A DNA stretch of 16,485 bases from CS2-K091 sp035527155 (GCA_035527155.1 DATLBB010000267.1:1-16485); one strand, 5' to 3'. Positions 5,785 to 15,500 are shown, counted from the stretch's first letter. Numbers and translations: made by a program. The notes: a model not told the origin generated them from the sequence alone.

Positions 5785-6651
5785 GTGGCTGTAACAACAT
5801 ATCCAGTAATCTGGTTGCAGGGAGCGGGTTGTACGGGCTGTTCCGTATCTGTTTTGAATGCTGTAAGCCCCAGGATTCAGAACCTTCTTTTGGATGAGCT
5901 GGTGCCAGGCCATCAGCTTAATTTGATGTTCCATGCAACAATAATGGCCGGCCAGGGCGAGCCGGTCATCGAGGTTTTGAAAGACACCGAAAAGAACAGG
6001 AAGGGCGGCTATATATTAGTTGTAGAAGGAGCAATTCCGACCGCTGAAGGCGGTGCCTACGGCAGTATCGGCGAGAGAGCCGGCAAACATTTGACGATTC
6101 AGCAGAGTGTCGAAGAACTTGGGAAAAATGCGCTGCTGACAATCGCCCTCGGCACGTGTGCTGCTTTCGGGGGAATTCCCGCAGCCAAGCCAAATCCTAC
6201 TGCCTGTAAGAGTGTAAAAACATTGTTTAGTGAAAAGGGAATCGAGACTCTAGTGGTCAATATACCAGGCTGTCCGATGCACCCGGATTGGTTTGTAGGT
6301 ACGATATCCGTAGTATTGTTCTCCGGTGCGGAAGCCCTTGAGCTGGATGAGCTGGCCCGGCCGAAACTGTTCTATGGACAGTTAGTTCATGAGAACTGTC
6401 CCAGACGCGCCGACTTTGATAAGGGTAAATTTGCTGAAAAGTTGGGTGAGCCAGGCTGCCTGTATAAGGTAGGCTGTAAGGGCCATTACACTTCCGCCGA
6501 TTGCCCTTTGAGACAATGGAACAATGGTGTTAACTGGTGTGTAAAGGCAGGCTCACCCTGTCTTGGGTGTGTTGAGCCGGAATTCCCGGACGGCACGTCT
6601 CCAATGTACGAGAAAATTACTCTCGAGGAACTGATATGGTCACAAAAATAA
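5785..6651 (+). CDS. [NiFe] hydrogenase small subunit, HysB-like, without a Tat signal
   Basis: This subunit carries the iron-sulfur relay of a uptake-type [NiFe] hydrogenase. It starts at GTG 5785 behind AGGAAAGG. An in-frame TAG at 5755-5757 rules out an upstream extension, so the 288-residue protein lacks the twin-arginine leader usual in group 1 enzymes and should be cytoplasmic. Proximal-cluster ligands are Cys16, Cys19 (QGAGCTGCS), Cys125 (LGTCAAFGG) and Cys163 (IPGCPMHPDW). Distal ligands are His202, Cys205 (HENCPRR), Cys225 and Cys231. The medial site has four cysteines, Cys240, Cys252, Cys259 and Cys262, predicting [4Fe-4S] as in [NiFeSe] HysB rather than the [3Fe-4S] of standard enzymes. 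The ending VNWCVKAGSPCLGCVEPEF also resembles HysB as I remember it. It overlaps the large-subunit gene by 16 bases, implying coupled translation. Confidence 0.93.
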   Translation: MAVTTYPVIWLQGAGCTGCSVSVLNAVSPRIQNLLLDELVPGHQLNLMFHATIMAGQGEPVIEVLKDTEKNRKGGYILVVEGAIPTAEGGAYGSIGERAGKHLTIQQSVEELGKNALLTIALGTCAAFGGIPAAKPNPTACKSVKTLFSEKGIETLVVNIPGCPMHPDWFVGTISVVLFSGAEALELDELARPKLFYGQLVHENCPRRADFDKGKFAEKLGEPGCLYKVGCKGHYTSADCPLRQWNNGVNWCVKAGSPCLGCVEPEFPDGTSPMYEKITLEELIWSQK

Positions 6652-8120
6652 AGATTGACCCAATAACAAGGATAGAAGGTCACCTCGCTATTGAAGCGGT
6701 AGTAGATGATGGCGTAGTGAAAGAGGCCAAAAGCGCCGGGACACTTTTTCGCGGTTTCGAGATAATCCTGCAGGGCAGAGACCCACGCGATGCGAATCGT
6801 TTGACCCAACGTATATGCGGCGTCTGCCCGACTGCTCATGCGACAGCATCGGCGCTGTGTCTTGATGAGGCGTTTGGTTTAACCGATAAAATCCCTGATA
6901 ACGGCAAACTGATTCGCGCTCTTATTTTCGGTTCAAACTTCCTTCAGTCGCACGTCCTGCACTTCTACCATCTCGCGGCGCTGGACTACGTCGATGCGGC
7001 TGGCGCGGTTGGCGATGTTTCACCTTTTGTGCCGCGATACGAGGGTGATTATCGCGTAACCGGCGAGGTAAACGCTGAACTGGTGAACCACTATGTACAA
7101 GCCCTGGATATCAGACGTAAATGTCAGGAGATGCTTTCAATCTTTGGCGGGAAGATGCCGCATAATGTCAGCATTGTCCCCGGCGGAGTGACTGAGCAGC
7201 TTACCGAGGACAAAATAACTAATTTCCTGTGGCGATTGAACGAGATACGTGATTTTATTGACAATACATACATTCCAGACGTGATAGCCGTAGCGAAAGT
7301 CTATGATGATTATTTTGGAATCGGTGCAGGGTGCAAACGACTTCTCAGTTATGGCGGTTTTGATTTGCCGGCAGGCAAGCTATTCAAGAGTGGAGTCGTC
7401 TCACCCGATTTACAGCTTGAGCCATTCGCCAAGGAAAATATCACTGAGGATTTAAAGCATTCCTGGTATACGGATTCCGGTTCGGGGAAAAATCCTGCAC
7501 AAGGCCAAACACAGCCGGAGCTTAAAAAGAAAGAAGCATATTCATTCCTGAAGTCTCCACGGTATACAGGAAATGTTTGTGAGGTTGGGCCTCTGGCGCG
7601 GATGGTGAGCAATTATGTACAGGGCGATGAAGTAACGAAGAAGTTGGTTGATTCGGTCCTTGGTGAATTCAATGCCGGCGTCGATGCTTTGTATTCAGTT
7701 CTTGGGCGACACGCTGCAAGGGCCGTGGAAGCCAAAATTGTTGGCGATGCCATGGTCGACTGGCTTCTACAGCTAAAACCAGCCGAGCCGACCATCGTCG
7801 AAAGTGAGATTCCCGAGCAGGGTGAAGGCGCAGGTTTAAGCGAGGCTCCGCGAGGTGCCGTCGGACACTGGATAACCGTCAAGGACAAGAAAATCGACCG
7901 GTACCAGGTCATTTCACCTACGGCCTGGAATGGTTCACCCAAAGACGATAAAGACCAACCCGGAGCAATAGAACAAGCGATAATAGGGACTAAAGTCAAG
8001 GACAAAGACAATCCCTTCGAACTTGTCCGAATTGTACGAGCATTTGATCCGTGCCTGGCCTGTGCGGTCCATTTGCTCGACGCCAGAGGAAACAAATTAA
8101 GGGTCTTTAGAGCTGTTTGA
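6636..8120 (+). CDS. [NiFe] hydrogenase large subunit, HysA-like with Cys at the Sec position
   Basis: This is the catalytic subunit, holding the NiFe(CN)2CO site. The ATG at 6636 lies inside the small-subunit gene, behind GAGGA. The 494-residue protein has the L1 motif RICGVCPTAHATAS (Cys61, Cys64) and the C-terminal L2 motif DPCLACAVH (Cys473, Cys476, His479). Fifteen residues follow His479 and would be removed by a maturation protease. Stretches such as LQSHVLHFYHLAALDYVD, VSPFVPRY, SFLKSPRYTGNVCEVGPLARM and EAPRGAVGHW resemble Desulfovibrio [NiFeSe] HysA. Where HysA has Sec, the codon here (8052-8054) is TGC for Cys, so this is a plain [NiFe] enzyme of that clade. No hyp or protease genes are nearby. 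It stands 32 bases ahead of metV, suggesting that its electrons go to, or come from, methylene-THF reduction. Confidence 0.95.
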   Translation: MVTKIKIDPITRIEGHLAIEAVVDDGVVKEAKSAGTLFRGFEIILQGRDPRDANRLTQRICGVCPTAHATASALCLDEAFGLTDKIPDNGKLIRALIFGSNFLQSHVLHFYHLAALDYVDAAGAVGDVSPFVPRYEGDYRVTGEVNAELVNHYVQALDIRRKCQEMLSIFGGKMPHNVSIVPGGVTEQLTEDKITNFLWRLNEIRDFIDNTYIPDVIAVAKVYDDYFGIGAGCKRLLSYGGFDLPAGKLFKSGVVSPDLQLEPFAKENITEDLKHSWYTDSGSGKNPAQGQTQPELKKKEAYSFLKSPRYTGNVCEVGPLARMVSNYVQGDEVTKKLVDSVLGEFNAGVDALYSVLGRHAARAVEAKIVGDAMVDWLLQLKPAEPTIVESEIPEQGEGAGLSEAPRGAVGHWITVKDKKIDRYQVISPTAWNGSPKDDKDQPGAIEQAIIGTKVKDKDNPFELVRIVRAFDPCLACAVHLLDARGNKLRVFRAV

Positions 8121-8152
8121 CATAGTTGACCCGGAACTTGAGGAAATGAAAG

Positions 8153-8818
8153 ATGCTGTTTACCAAAGATAAACCCTTGGAAGAAATATTGGAGTCGCTC
8201 GGCGAGGAAAAGAAAATCTTCCTGTTAGCTTGCAATGGTTGTGCGGAAGTCTGCGAAACCGGCGGGGAACAGGGACTTTTGACAATGAAAGCTGAGCTGG
8301 AAAAAGCGGGCAAGACCCTGACAGGTCAGCTAAATGTGGACTTTCTCTGCAATAAGGTATTAGTGGCCACGAGGCTCAACAGAGAGATGGAAAAAATCGA
8401 GGCAGCGGATTCCATCCTGGTGTTGACCTGCGGAATTGGGGTCCAGGTGGTCTCAAAGGTAATCAATAAGGTTGTGCATCCGTCAGCAAATACGGTATCT
8501 GTTGGCGGCTTGCAGGGACTTTGGGCATCAGATGAGCGCTGCCAGGCATGTGGGGACTGCGCTTTAGATTTCACCGGAGGTATCTGCCCAATCACTTTTT
8601 GTGCCAAAAGTTTGCTTAACGGGGCCTGTGGCGGTACGCAGGAGGGAAAGTGCGAAGTTGACTCGGAGAAAGATTGCGGCTGGCAGTTGATTTATGAACG
8701 GTTGGAGAAGATTGGGCGGTTGGAAAATCTAAAGAAATTCCACAAGGCCAGAGATCACAGCAAGATGTTTCCTTCCAAGGACTTGCGAGAAACATCGTTT
8801 TATGACATAGAAAAATAG
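8153..8818 (+). CDS. metV: MetV-type zinc/iron-sulfur subunit of methylene-THF reductase
   Basis: MetV is the partner of MetF in acetogen-type methylene-THF reductases and links its flavin to an outside electron donor. The ATG at 8153 follows GAGGA with 8-base spacing. The 221-residue protein is cysteine-rich: Cys27, Cys30 and Cys34 in LACNGCAEVCETGG, Cys66, Cys93, and a C-terminal group Cys130, 133, 136, 145, 150, 159, 167 and 175 in CQACGDC, GICPITFC, GACGG and KC-EVDSEKDC. This C-terminal group matches the MTHFR-C domain (PF12225) that ends in zinc and iron-sulfur sites. It follows the hydrogenase large subunit by 32 bases and precedes metF by 64. Elsewhere MetV docks HdrABC-MvhD or an RnfC2-like subunit; none of these is in this locus, which makes the hydrogenase the obvious candidate partner. 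Confidence 0.92.
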   Translation: MLFTKDKPLEEILESLGEEKKIFLLACNGCAEVCETGGEQGLLTMKAELEKAGKTLTGQLNVDFLCNKVLVATRLNREMEKIEAADSILVLTCGIGVQVVSKVINKVVHPSANTVSVGGLQGLWASDERCQACGDCALDFTGGICPITFCAKSLLNGACGGTQEGKCEVDSEKDCGWQLIYERLEKIGRLENLKKFHKARDHSKMFPSKDLRETSFYDIEK

Positions 8819-8882
8819 AAACAATCCGGATTATTCGTTAGAACCCGTGCGGGACTTGCGAGGATAAGGAGACATTTGAGAT

Positions 8883-9758
8883 ATGAAACTTACTGAGCGA
8901 TTCAAAGAAGGCAAATTCGTAATTACTTGTGAGGTTGGGCCGCCCAAGGGTATAGAAGTTGAAAAAGTGATAGATGAACTGGAGCCCCTGCGAAGCAAGA
9001 TTGATGCTTTTAATGTTACTGATTTGCAAAGCTCGGTATTGAGGGTAGGCTCAATGGCGACCTGCCGTCTTTTGAAGGAGAAGGACTTCGAGCCTATTAT
9101 GCAGCTTACCTGCCGGGACCGGAACCGGTTGAGTCTGCAGTCGGATGTTTTAAGCGCCGCAGTATTAGGCATTGAGAATTTATTGTGTCTTACGGGCGAC
9201 CATCCGCAACTGGGTGACCATCCTGAGGCTATGCCTGTGTTCGATTTGGATTCTGTGCAACTTCTATCGGCAGTTAAGGGACTAATGAACGGTAAAGATA
9301 TGGCGGGCAATGATTTAGAAGGTCAGCCGCCGCAATTTGCCATAGGGGCAACGGTGAATCCGGGTGCAGATCTGCTGGAACCGCAGATTATAAAGATGGA
9401 GAAAAAGATTGAGGCCGGGGCGGAGTTCTTCCAGACCCAGGCGGTTTATGAAGTCGATAAGTTTGCTAACTTTTGCAAAAAGGTCAAGCATCTGAAAGCG
9501 CCCGTTATGGCAGGAATTGTGTTGTTGAAATCACCCGGTATGGCAAAATTTATGAATGCAAACGTCGCAGGAGTTCATGTTCCCGATGCGATTATTAATG
9601 AGCTGGCCGGCGCGGGCAAAGAAAAAAGAGTCGAAAAGAGCCTGGAAATCTCGGCGCGCCTGATTAAAGAACTGAAGGATTCGTGCCAGGGAATTCATAT
9701 TATGGCTTTGGGGTGGGAACGGCATGTAGCTGCCGTTTTGGAAATGGCCGGTTTATAA
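8883..9758 (+). CDS. metF: 5,10-Methylenetetrahydrofolate reductase
   Basis: MetF reduces methylene-THF to methyl-THF at a flavin, the last step of the methyl branch. The ATG at 8883 follows AAGGAGA ten bases upstream. Its 291 residues form the usual single TIM barrel. Family motifs include ITCEVGPPKG with the catalytic Glu at 17, DAFNVTDLQSS, MQLTCRDRNR, LCLTGDHPQLGDHP and a substrate-side AEFFQTQAVYE near residue 180. It ends with GWERHVAAVLEMAGL. It is the last gene of the operon; the convergent fdhA stop lies 34 bases further on. The short form without a C-terminal regulatory domain, next to metV, is the acetogen type rather than a NADPH-dependent MetF of methionine synthesis. Confidence 0.96.
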   Translation: MKLTERFKEGKFVITCEVGPPKGIEVEKVIDELEPLRSKIDAFNVTDLQSSVLRVGSMATCRLLKEKDFEPIMQLTCRDRNRLSLQSDVLSAAVLGIENLLCLTGDHPQLGDHPEAMPVFDLDSVQLLSAVKGLMNGKDMAGNDLEGQPPQFAIGATVNPGADLLEPQIIKMEKKIEAGAEFFQTQAVYEVDKFANFCKKVKHLKAPVMAGIVLLKSPGMAKFMNANVAGVHVPDAIINELAGAGKEKRVEKSLEISARLIKELKDSCQGIHIMALGWERHVAAVLEMAGL

Positions 9759-9768
9759 CGGCCAAAAC
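9735..9768. terminator. Possible bidirectional terminator between metF and fdhA
   Basis: Two overlapping inverted repeats straddle the metF stop: GGCCG/CGGCC (9746-9750, 9759-9763) and GTTTTGG/CCAAAAC (9735-9741, 9762-9768). They sit between convergent operons, where a shared terminator is expected. There is no real T-run on either side, so the call is weak. Confidence 0.25.
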
Positions 9769-9792
9769 TAAACAACAATAAGTCACCACCAG

Positions 9793-12507
9793 CTAATCCG
9801 GCTGCTTCGTTTTGTTAACGGCTGCGGCACAAACCTTGTATTCCGGTATCTTGGCCGTCGGGTCTAATGCGTCATTAGTCAGCATATTGGCAGGGCCTTC
9901 CCGGAAATGGAACGGCATAAATAACCAGCCTTTTTCGATGTTGCCGGTCACTCTTGCCAGCGTAGTTACCTTTCCACGCCGAGTGATTACTTCAACATTC
10001 TCACCGCTGCTGATTCCAAGTCCAGCTGCATCATCGGGATGTATCTCTACGTATCCTGTCGGCGAAACCTGATTTATCACCGCTGATTTTCTTGTCATCG
10101 TACCGGTATGGAATTGATATAGTTGTCTGCCGGTCGACAGTACAAACGGATAGTCCTCATTAGGAAGTTCGTCAGCGGCTGTAAACTCTACCGGGTGGAA
10201 TTTGCCCTTACCCCTTTTGAACGTTCCCTCGTGCAGGAACCTGGTACCCGGATGCTCCTTGTCCAGACAGGGCCATTGCAGCCCAACCGAATCTATCCTC
10301 TCGAACGACATACCGCCATAAATCGGGGTGACTGTTGCGATTTCATCCATTATCTTGTCGGCGCCTTCATAGCTCATCGGATACCCCATTTGTGTCGCAA
10401 CATCGCAGATGATTTCCCAGTCAATCCGGGCCTTTCCTGGCGGAGCAACGGCCTTACGTACACGCTGAACCCGACGTTCGGTATTCGTGAAAGTGCCGTC
10501 CTTTTCCGCGAAGCAAACGGCGGGCAATATAACATCAGCGTATTCAGCCGTCTCTGAGAGGAAAATATCCTGTGATACCAGAAAATCAACTTTCTCAAGG
10601 GCCTTTCTGGTTCTGTTCAGGTTCGGGTCGGAAAGGGCGGGATTCTCCCCCATTATATATAATGCTTTGATCTTATCCTCTTCTATCGCGTGCATCATCT
10701 CGACAACGGTCAGTCCCTTTTGACCAGAAAGCTTTTGCCCCCACGCTGACTCGAATTTGGCCTGTATCTGGGAATCTTCGACGGATTGATAGCCGGGGTA
10801 CACGTTGGGCAGCGCTCCGAGGTCGCAGGCGCCCTGCACATTGTTCTGTCCACGCAAAGGATTCACGCCTGTCGATTCGGCGCCCACATTGCCTGTTAGC
10901 ATTGCCAGATTGGCCAGTGACAGCACGTTATCAGTGCCTGTCGTGTGCTGGGTTATTCCCATACTGTAAATGATACTGGCTGTTTCAGCTTTGGCGTACA
11001 GCCTTGCCGCTGTGTGAATTTTCTCGGCGGGAATTGTCGTAATGGCTTCCGCTTTTTCGGGAGTAAAGTCCTTCAATACAGGTTTTAGTTTTTCAAAATC
11101 CTCTGTCCGCTCGTTGATAAAGGCCTTGTCATGCAATTCTTCATTTATAATTACGTTCATCATTGCATTAATAAGCGCTACGTCCGTGCCTGGCTTTTGG
11201 GCGATATGCAGCCTGGCAAATCGGACCAGGTCAATCTTACGGGGGTCGGCCACTATCAACTCGGCCCCATTTTTCATCACCGCCTCTTTTATGTAAAGAC
11301 CAATCACCGGATGGGCCTCGGTCGTGTTTGAGCCAATGACAAATATACAGCCTGCATTTTTGAGCTCATCTATCGAATTGGTCATAGCGCCGCTGCCGAA
11401 TGCTCGCGCCAGACCGGCCACTGTCGATGCGTGACAGAGCCTTGCACAGTGATCCACGTTGTTGGTGCCTATGCACGCTCGTATGAATTTCTGGAAGACG
11501 TAGTTGTCTTCGTTCGTACATTTGGCAGACGAAAGGCCGGCGATACTATCGGCACCGAACCCGGACCGTATCCGCTTCAGACTTTCGGCAACAAACTTTA
11601 TTGCCTCTTCCCATGTCGCTTTTTCAAATCTGCCGTTTCTCTTGATAAGCGGCTCGGCCAGCCTTTTACCACTGGTGACGAAATCCATTCCGAATCTTCC
11701 CTTGACGCACAAGTTGCCGTCGTTGGGAATACAGCCGACTTCGCTGGTTACACGGACAATTTCATCTGTCTTTGGATTTACGTTAAGGTCTATCTGACAA
11801 CCAACTCCACAATATGGGCAGGTCGTTCTTGTCCGCAGAAGGTCTTTGCACTGACCCCTGCCCTTTGCGGCCCGTTCATATAAAGCCCCCGTGGGACAGC
11901 TCGAGATGCACTGGCCGCACAGTTCGCAGGTCGAATCGTTCAAAGGTATATCGAAGGCAGTCGTAACCTCTACGCTCGCCGCCCTTGCCTTGAACGTAAG
12001 CGCACTGTCGGCCTGAACTTCCTCGCAGATTCGTATACACCTGCCGCAGCGGATACATTTGCCCGGCTCGTACTCCAGCGCCTCATTGCCGGTAGTGTAA
12101 TTTTCACGCCGCTCTTCCCCGGCAGGCGGCTCAAAAACGTCATCACTGAGCTGATACTCGTACGCATACCTTTGCAGCTTGCAGTTGCCGTTCTCATCGC
12201 AGGTCGTACAGGCCCCGCGATGTTCATAAAATAAAAGCTCGAGAACGGTTTTCCTTATCGCCCGGATTTCCTCCGTCTCCGCTCGCACAACCATTCCGGG
12301 CTGTATCTGGAGGGTGCACGCGCAAACCGGCCCCTTCTGGCCCTCCACTTCCACCAAGCAAAGTCGGCACGAGCCACTCGGACTTAGCCTGGCGTCGTGG
12401 CAGAGATTCGGTATCTCAATGCCGTTTGCAAGGGCCAACTCAAGAATACTTTGTCCGGTTTGCCCGATTAGTGCTTTGCCGTTTATTCTTACTGCCGGTT
12501 CGTCCAT
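9793..12507 (-). CDS. fdhA: Formate dehydrogenase catalytic subunit (Mo/W, NuoG-like N-terminus)
   Basis: This is the catalytic subunit of a soluble formate dehydrogenase that interconverts CO2 and formate at a molybdenum or tungsten bis-pterin site. I chose the ATG at 12507 because AAGG lies 8 bases upstream; a GTG at 12537 is possible but has its GAGG abutting the start. The 904 residues contain, in order, a [2Fe-2S] domain (Cys36, 47, 50, 62 or 64), a His96/Cys100/Cys103/Cys109 cluster, two ferredoxin clusters (CIRCGRCIRIC at 151-161, CELCGQCISSC at 194-204), the [4Fe-4S] site CPYCGVGC with Cys267, and the pterin domains. The metal ligand is Cys358 (codon TGT) in DHCARLCHASTVAGL, with His359 next; acetogen homologues often have Sec there. 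It forms an operon with the NuoF-GltD fusion (10-base gap) and a NuoE protein. Confidence 0.95.
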   Translation of the reverse strand: MDEPAVRINGKALIGQTGQSILELALANGIEIPNLCHDARLSPSGSCRLCLVEVEGQKGPVCACTLQIQPGMVVRAETEEIRAIRKTVLELLFYEHRGACTTCDENGNCKLQRYAYEYQLSDDVFEPPAGEERRENYTTGNEALEYEPGKCIRCGRCIRICEEVQADSALTFKARAASVEVTTAFDIPLNDSTCELCGQCISSCPTGALYERAAKGRGQCKDLLRTRTTCPYCGVGCQIDLNVNPKTDEIVRVTSEVGCIPNDGNLCVKGRFGMDFVTSGKRLAEPLIKRNGRFEKATWEEAIKFVAESLKRIRSGFGADSIAGLSSAKCTNEDNYVFQKFIRACIGTNNVDHCARLCHASTVAGLARAFGSGAMTNSIDELKNAGCIFVIGSNTTEAHPVIGLYIKEAVMKNGAELIVADPRKIDLVRFARLHIAQKPGTDVALINAMMNVIINEELHDKAFINERTEDFEKLKPVLKDFTPEKAEAITTIPAEKIHTAARLYAKAETASIIYSMGITQHTTGTDNVLSLANLAMLTGNVGAESTGVNPLRGQNNVQGACDLGALPNVYPGYQSVEDSQIQAKFESAWGQKLSGQKGLTVVEMMHAIEEDKIKALYIMGENPALSDPNLNRTRKALEKVDFLVSQDIFLSETAEYADVILPAVCFAEKDGTFTNTERRVQRVRKAVAPPGKARIDWEIICDVATQMGYPMSYEGADKIMDEIATVTPIYGGMSFERIDSVGLQWPCLDKEHPGTRFLHEGTFKRGKGKFHPVEFTAADELPNEDYPFVLSTGRQLYQFHTGTMTRKSAVINQVSPTGYVEIHPDDAAGLGISSGENVEVITRRGKVTTLARVTGNIEKGWLFMPFHFREGPANMLTNDALDPTAKIPEYKVCAAAVNKTKQPD

Positions 12508-12517
12508 AATCCCAACC

Positions 12518-15500
12518 TTATGATTCCTCAAGGTCACACCTCAGACATCTTTGTGCCTCGCAGACCGCCTGCTCTCGGTCAAGGCCGAGCACTACTTCCG
12601 CAAAGCCGCGTTTGCGTTTGTCGAGCGGAATAATCTTTTCTTCAACTCTCGGAGGTGATTTCGCCAGTGTCTCTTCGTCAGGCTTGACAAACGAAAATCC
12701 GGTGTCGCCTGGGAGTTCTCCACTTCCACCGAGTAACCTGTCGATATGAACAGCGGCTTGCTGGCCGCTTGCAATCGCTGCTATTACGCTTGAAGGACCA
12801 CTCACGCAGTCTCCTCCGGAAAAGATTTCACTAATTGTGGTATTACGACTGACGGGGTCAACCTTTATCGTGCCCCAGTCAGTCAATTCAGGACCGCCAC
12901 TAAAGGTTACAACTTCCGTAGATGCGACCTGTCCAATAGCCGGTATTACCATGTCACATTCAATCACACTTTCGCTGCCTTCCACAGGTACCGGCCGACG
13001 TCTTCCGTCAGCCTCAGCCTTGCCGAGTTCGGCGCGAATAAACTCAATACCGCTTACAGTACTATTTCTGCTTAGAATCCGCTTCGGAATACCGAGAGTG
13101 ATAATCTCAATGCCTTCCTGAATGGCCTCTTCGATTTCTTCTTCGTAGGCCGGCATTTCCTCCCGAGTCCTCCTGTAGAGCACCGTTACTTTCGCTGCCC
13201 CGAGGCGAACAGCCGACCGAGCTGCGTCCACCGCCACATTACCACCGCCCAGTACTACTACCGCTTTACCATCGCAGTCCTGCCCTTTACCCAAAGCCCT
13301 GTCACGCAGAAACTCAAGGGCATCGAGCACACCCTTAAGCTCGATGCCTTCGATATTAATCGCCTTGCCTAATTGGGCCCCCGTCGCCACAAATACCGCC
13401 TTGAATCCTTTGTCAATCAGTTCCTTTGCGTCTTCAATTCTTGAATTTGTTCGCAGTTCGATACCATGCGAGAGAATGAAATCTATCTCCTTCTGGAGGG
13501 TTTCTTTCGGCAGTCTGAATTCCGGTATCCCCAGCGCAAGCATCCCACCGGGAATCGGCTGGGCCTCGAATATCACTGACGACCTTTGCATAAGGGCCAA
13601 AAAGTACCCGCAGCTAAGACCTGCAGGCCCGCTGCCTATAATCGCAACTTCAGCGGGCTTGTCAACACGGCGGGCCATAAGATTCGCATAGTCATCCATG
13701 TTGTCGGCGATATAACGCTTCAAAGCCCGTATCGCAAGTGGATGGTCGATTTCACTTCGACGGCACCTTTGCTCGCACGGATGGTCGCAGACGCGACCGC
13801 AGACAGAAATGAAAGGATTGCGGCGTCGGATTATATTTGCCGCTTCACCGAGCCTGCCCTCAGCGGCAAGTGCCAGATATTCCGGCACATTCACACCCGC
13901 AGGACACGCATGCTGGCACGACGCCCTCACCAGAGCTTCACAAACCGCCGCCCGGCAGGTCTTCAAAACAATGTGCTCCTCATACTCGTCCCGAAAATGA
14001 CGCAGTGTGGAAAGGACCGGGTTTGGTGCTGTCTGTCCAAGACCGCAAAGTGATGCCTTCTTGATATGTTCTGCCAAATACTGAAGGTAGTCAAGGTCTT
14101 CTATTTTGGCCTCTCCCCGGCTGATGGCCTCAAGCATCTGAAGCATTTTCTTCGTACCCACCCTGCACGGAGTACACTTACCGCACGATTCAGCCTGAAC
14201 AAATTCGAGGAAGTACCGCGCGATATCCACCATGCAGGTGTTTTCATCCATCACGATAAGCCCGCCCGAGCCCATTATCGCGCCCATCTGCTGAACACTG
14301 TCGTAGTCAATTTCAGTATCGAGATATTTTGCCGGTATGCAACCACCCGAGGGGCCGCCCATCTGCGCAGCCTTGAACTTTCTGCCCTTTGGGATTCCAC
14401 CGCCAATATCATAGATTATCTCGCGAAGCGTAGTACCCATTGGTACTTCCACCAACCCGGTGTTATTGACCCTGCCCGCAAGGGCAAATATCTTCGTCCC
14501 CTTGCTCTTCTCGGTCCCTCTTGCCCTATACCAATCCACACCATTTTTCATCACCAGCGGCACATTGGCAAAAGTCTCGACATTGTTGATATTTGTGGGT
14601 CTGCCCATGTAGCCTTTTTGTGCAGGAAACGGTGGCCGGGCGTTAGGCATTCCGCGCTTGCCTTCAAGCGACACTATAAGAGCTGTTTCCTCACCGCAGA
14701 CAAACGCCCCGGCGCCCATACGGACTTGAATGTCAAAGCCAAAGCCCGACCCTGCTATATCATCGCCCAAAAGTCCAAGACTACGTGCCTGCTCAAGTGC
14801 GATATTAATATGTTCAACCGCGATGGGGTACTCCGCCCGAACATATATGAATCCCTGGCCGGCACCGATGGAAAAAGCTGCCACAATCATTCCCTCGATA
14901 ACTCTGTGTGGGTCACCTTCCAACAGTGCCCTGTCCATAAACGCGCCCGGGTCACCCTCGTCGGCGTTGCAGATAAGGTATTTCTGCTCACCCTCTGACT
15001 TTCGGCAGAAATTCCACTTCAGGCCCGTCGGAAAACCTGCTCCACCGCGACCTCTGAGACCTGACTCTGTCACCTCTTCTATTATCTGTTGTGGCTTTTT
15101 CTGCGTTATGGCCTGGACAGCCGCAATATATCCTCCGCGTTCGATCGCGTCTTCAATTCTCCTCGGGTCGATTCGCCCGCAGTTTTCCAGTACGAGTCTT
15201 GTTTGCTTTTTGTAAAAATTAATATCCTTTATCCTTGGCGCTGGTTTGCCGTCCTGAATTACTGCCAGACGTTCAACTGTTTGTCCCTTTTGTATTGTCG
15301 TCGAAATTATCTCGTCAATATCTTCAGTGCTGACCCCTCCATAGAGGTATTCATAAGGCTCAATCAGCATAACTGGTGCGCGGGCGCATATCCCGATGCA
15401 GCCGGTCTCGACAACGGGCACTTGCTTTTCAAGAGAAAGACTCTTCAATCTTTCTCTGAATTTCGCCGCAACACCTTGGGCTCCCAACGCCCTGCACCCC

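Noticed and set aside
8046..8054. Selenocysteine site in the hydrogenase or formate dehydrogenase
   Set aside because: Both active-site codons are ordinary Cys codons (TGC and TGT), and no in-frame TGA occurs in either gene.
12507..12537. GTG at 12537 as the fdhA start
   Set aside because: It would overlap the upstream gene by 20 bases with its GAGG touching the start; ATG 12507 has AAGG at 8 bases and gives the usual N-terminus.
14066..14998. Open 310-codon plus-strand frame
   Set aside because: It lies wholly antisense to the well-supported NuoF domain and shows no motif; it is a shadow of that gene's codon usage.
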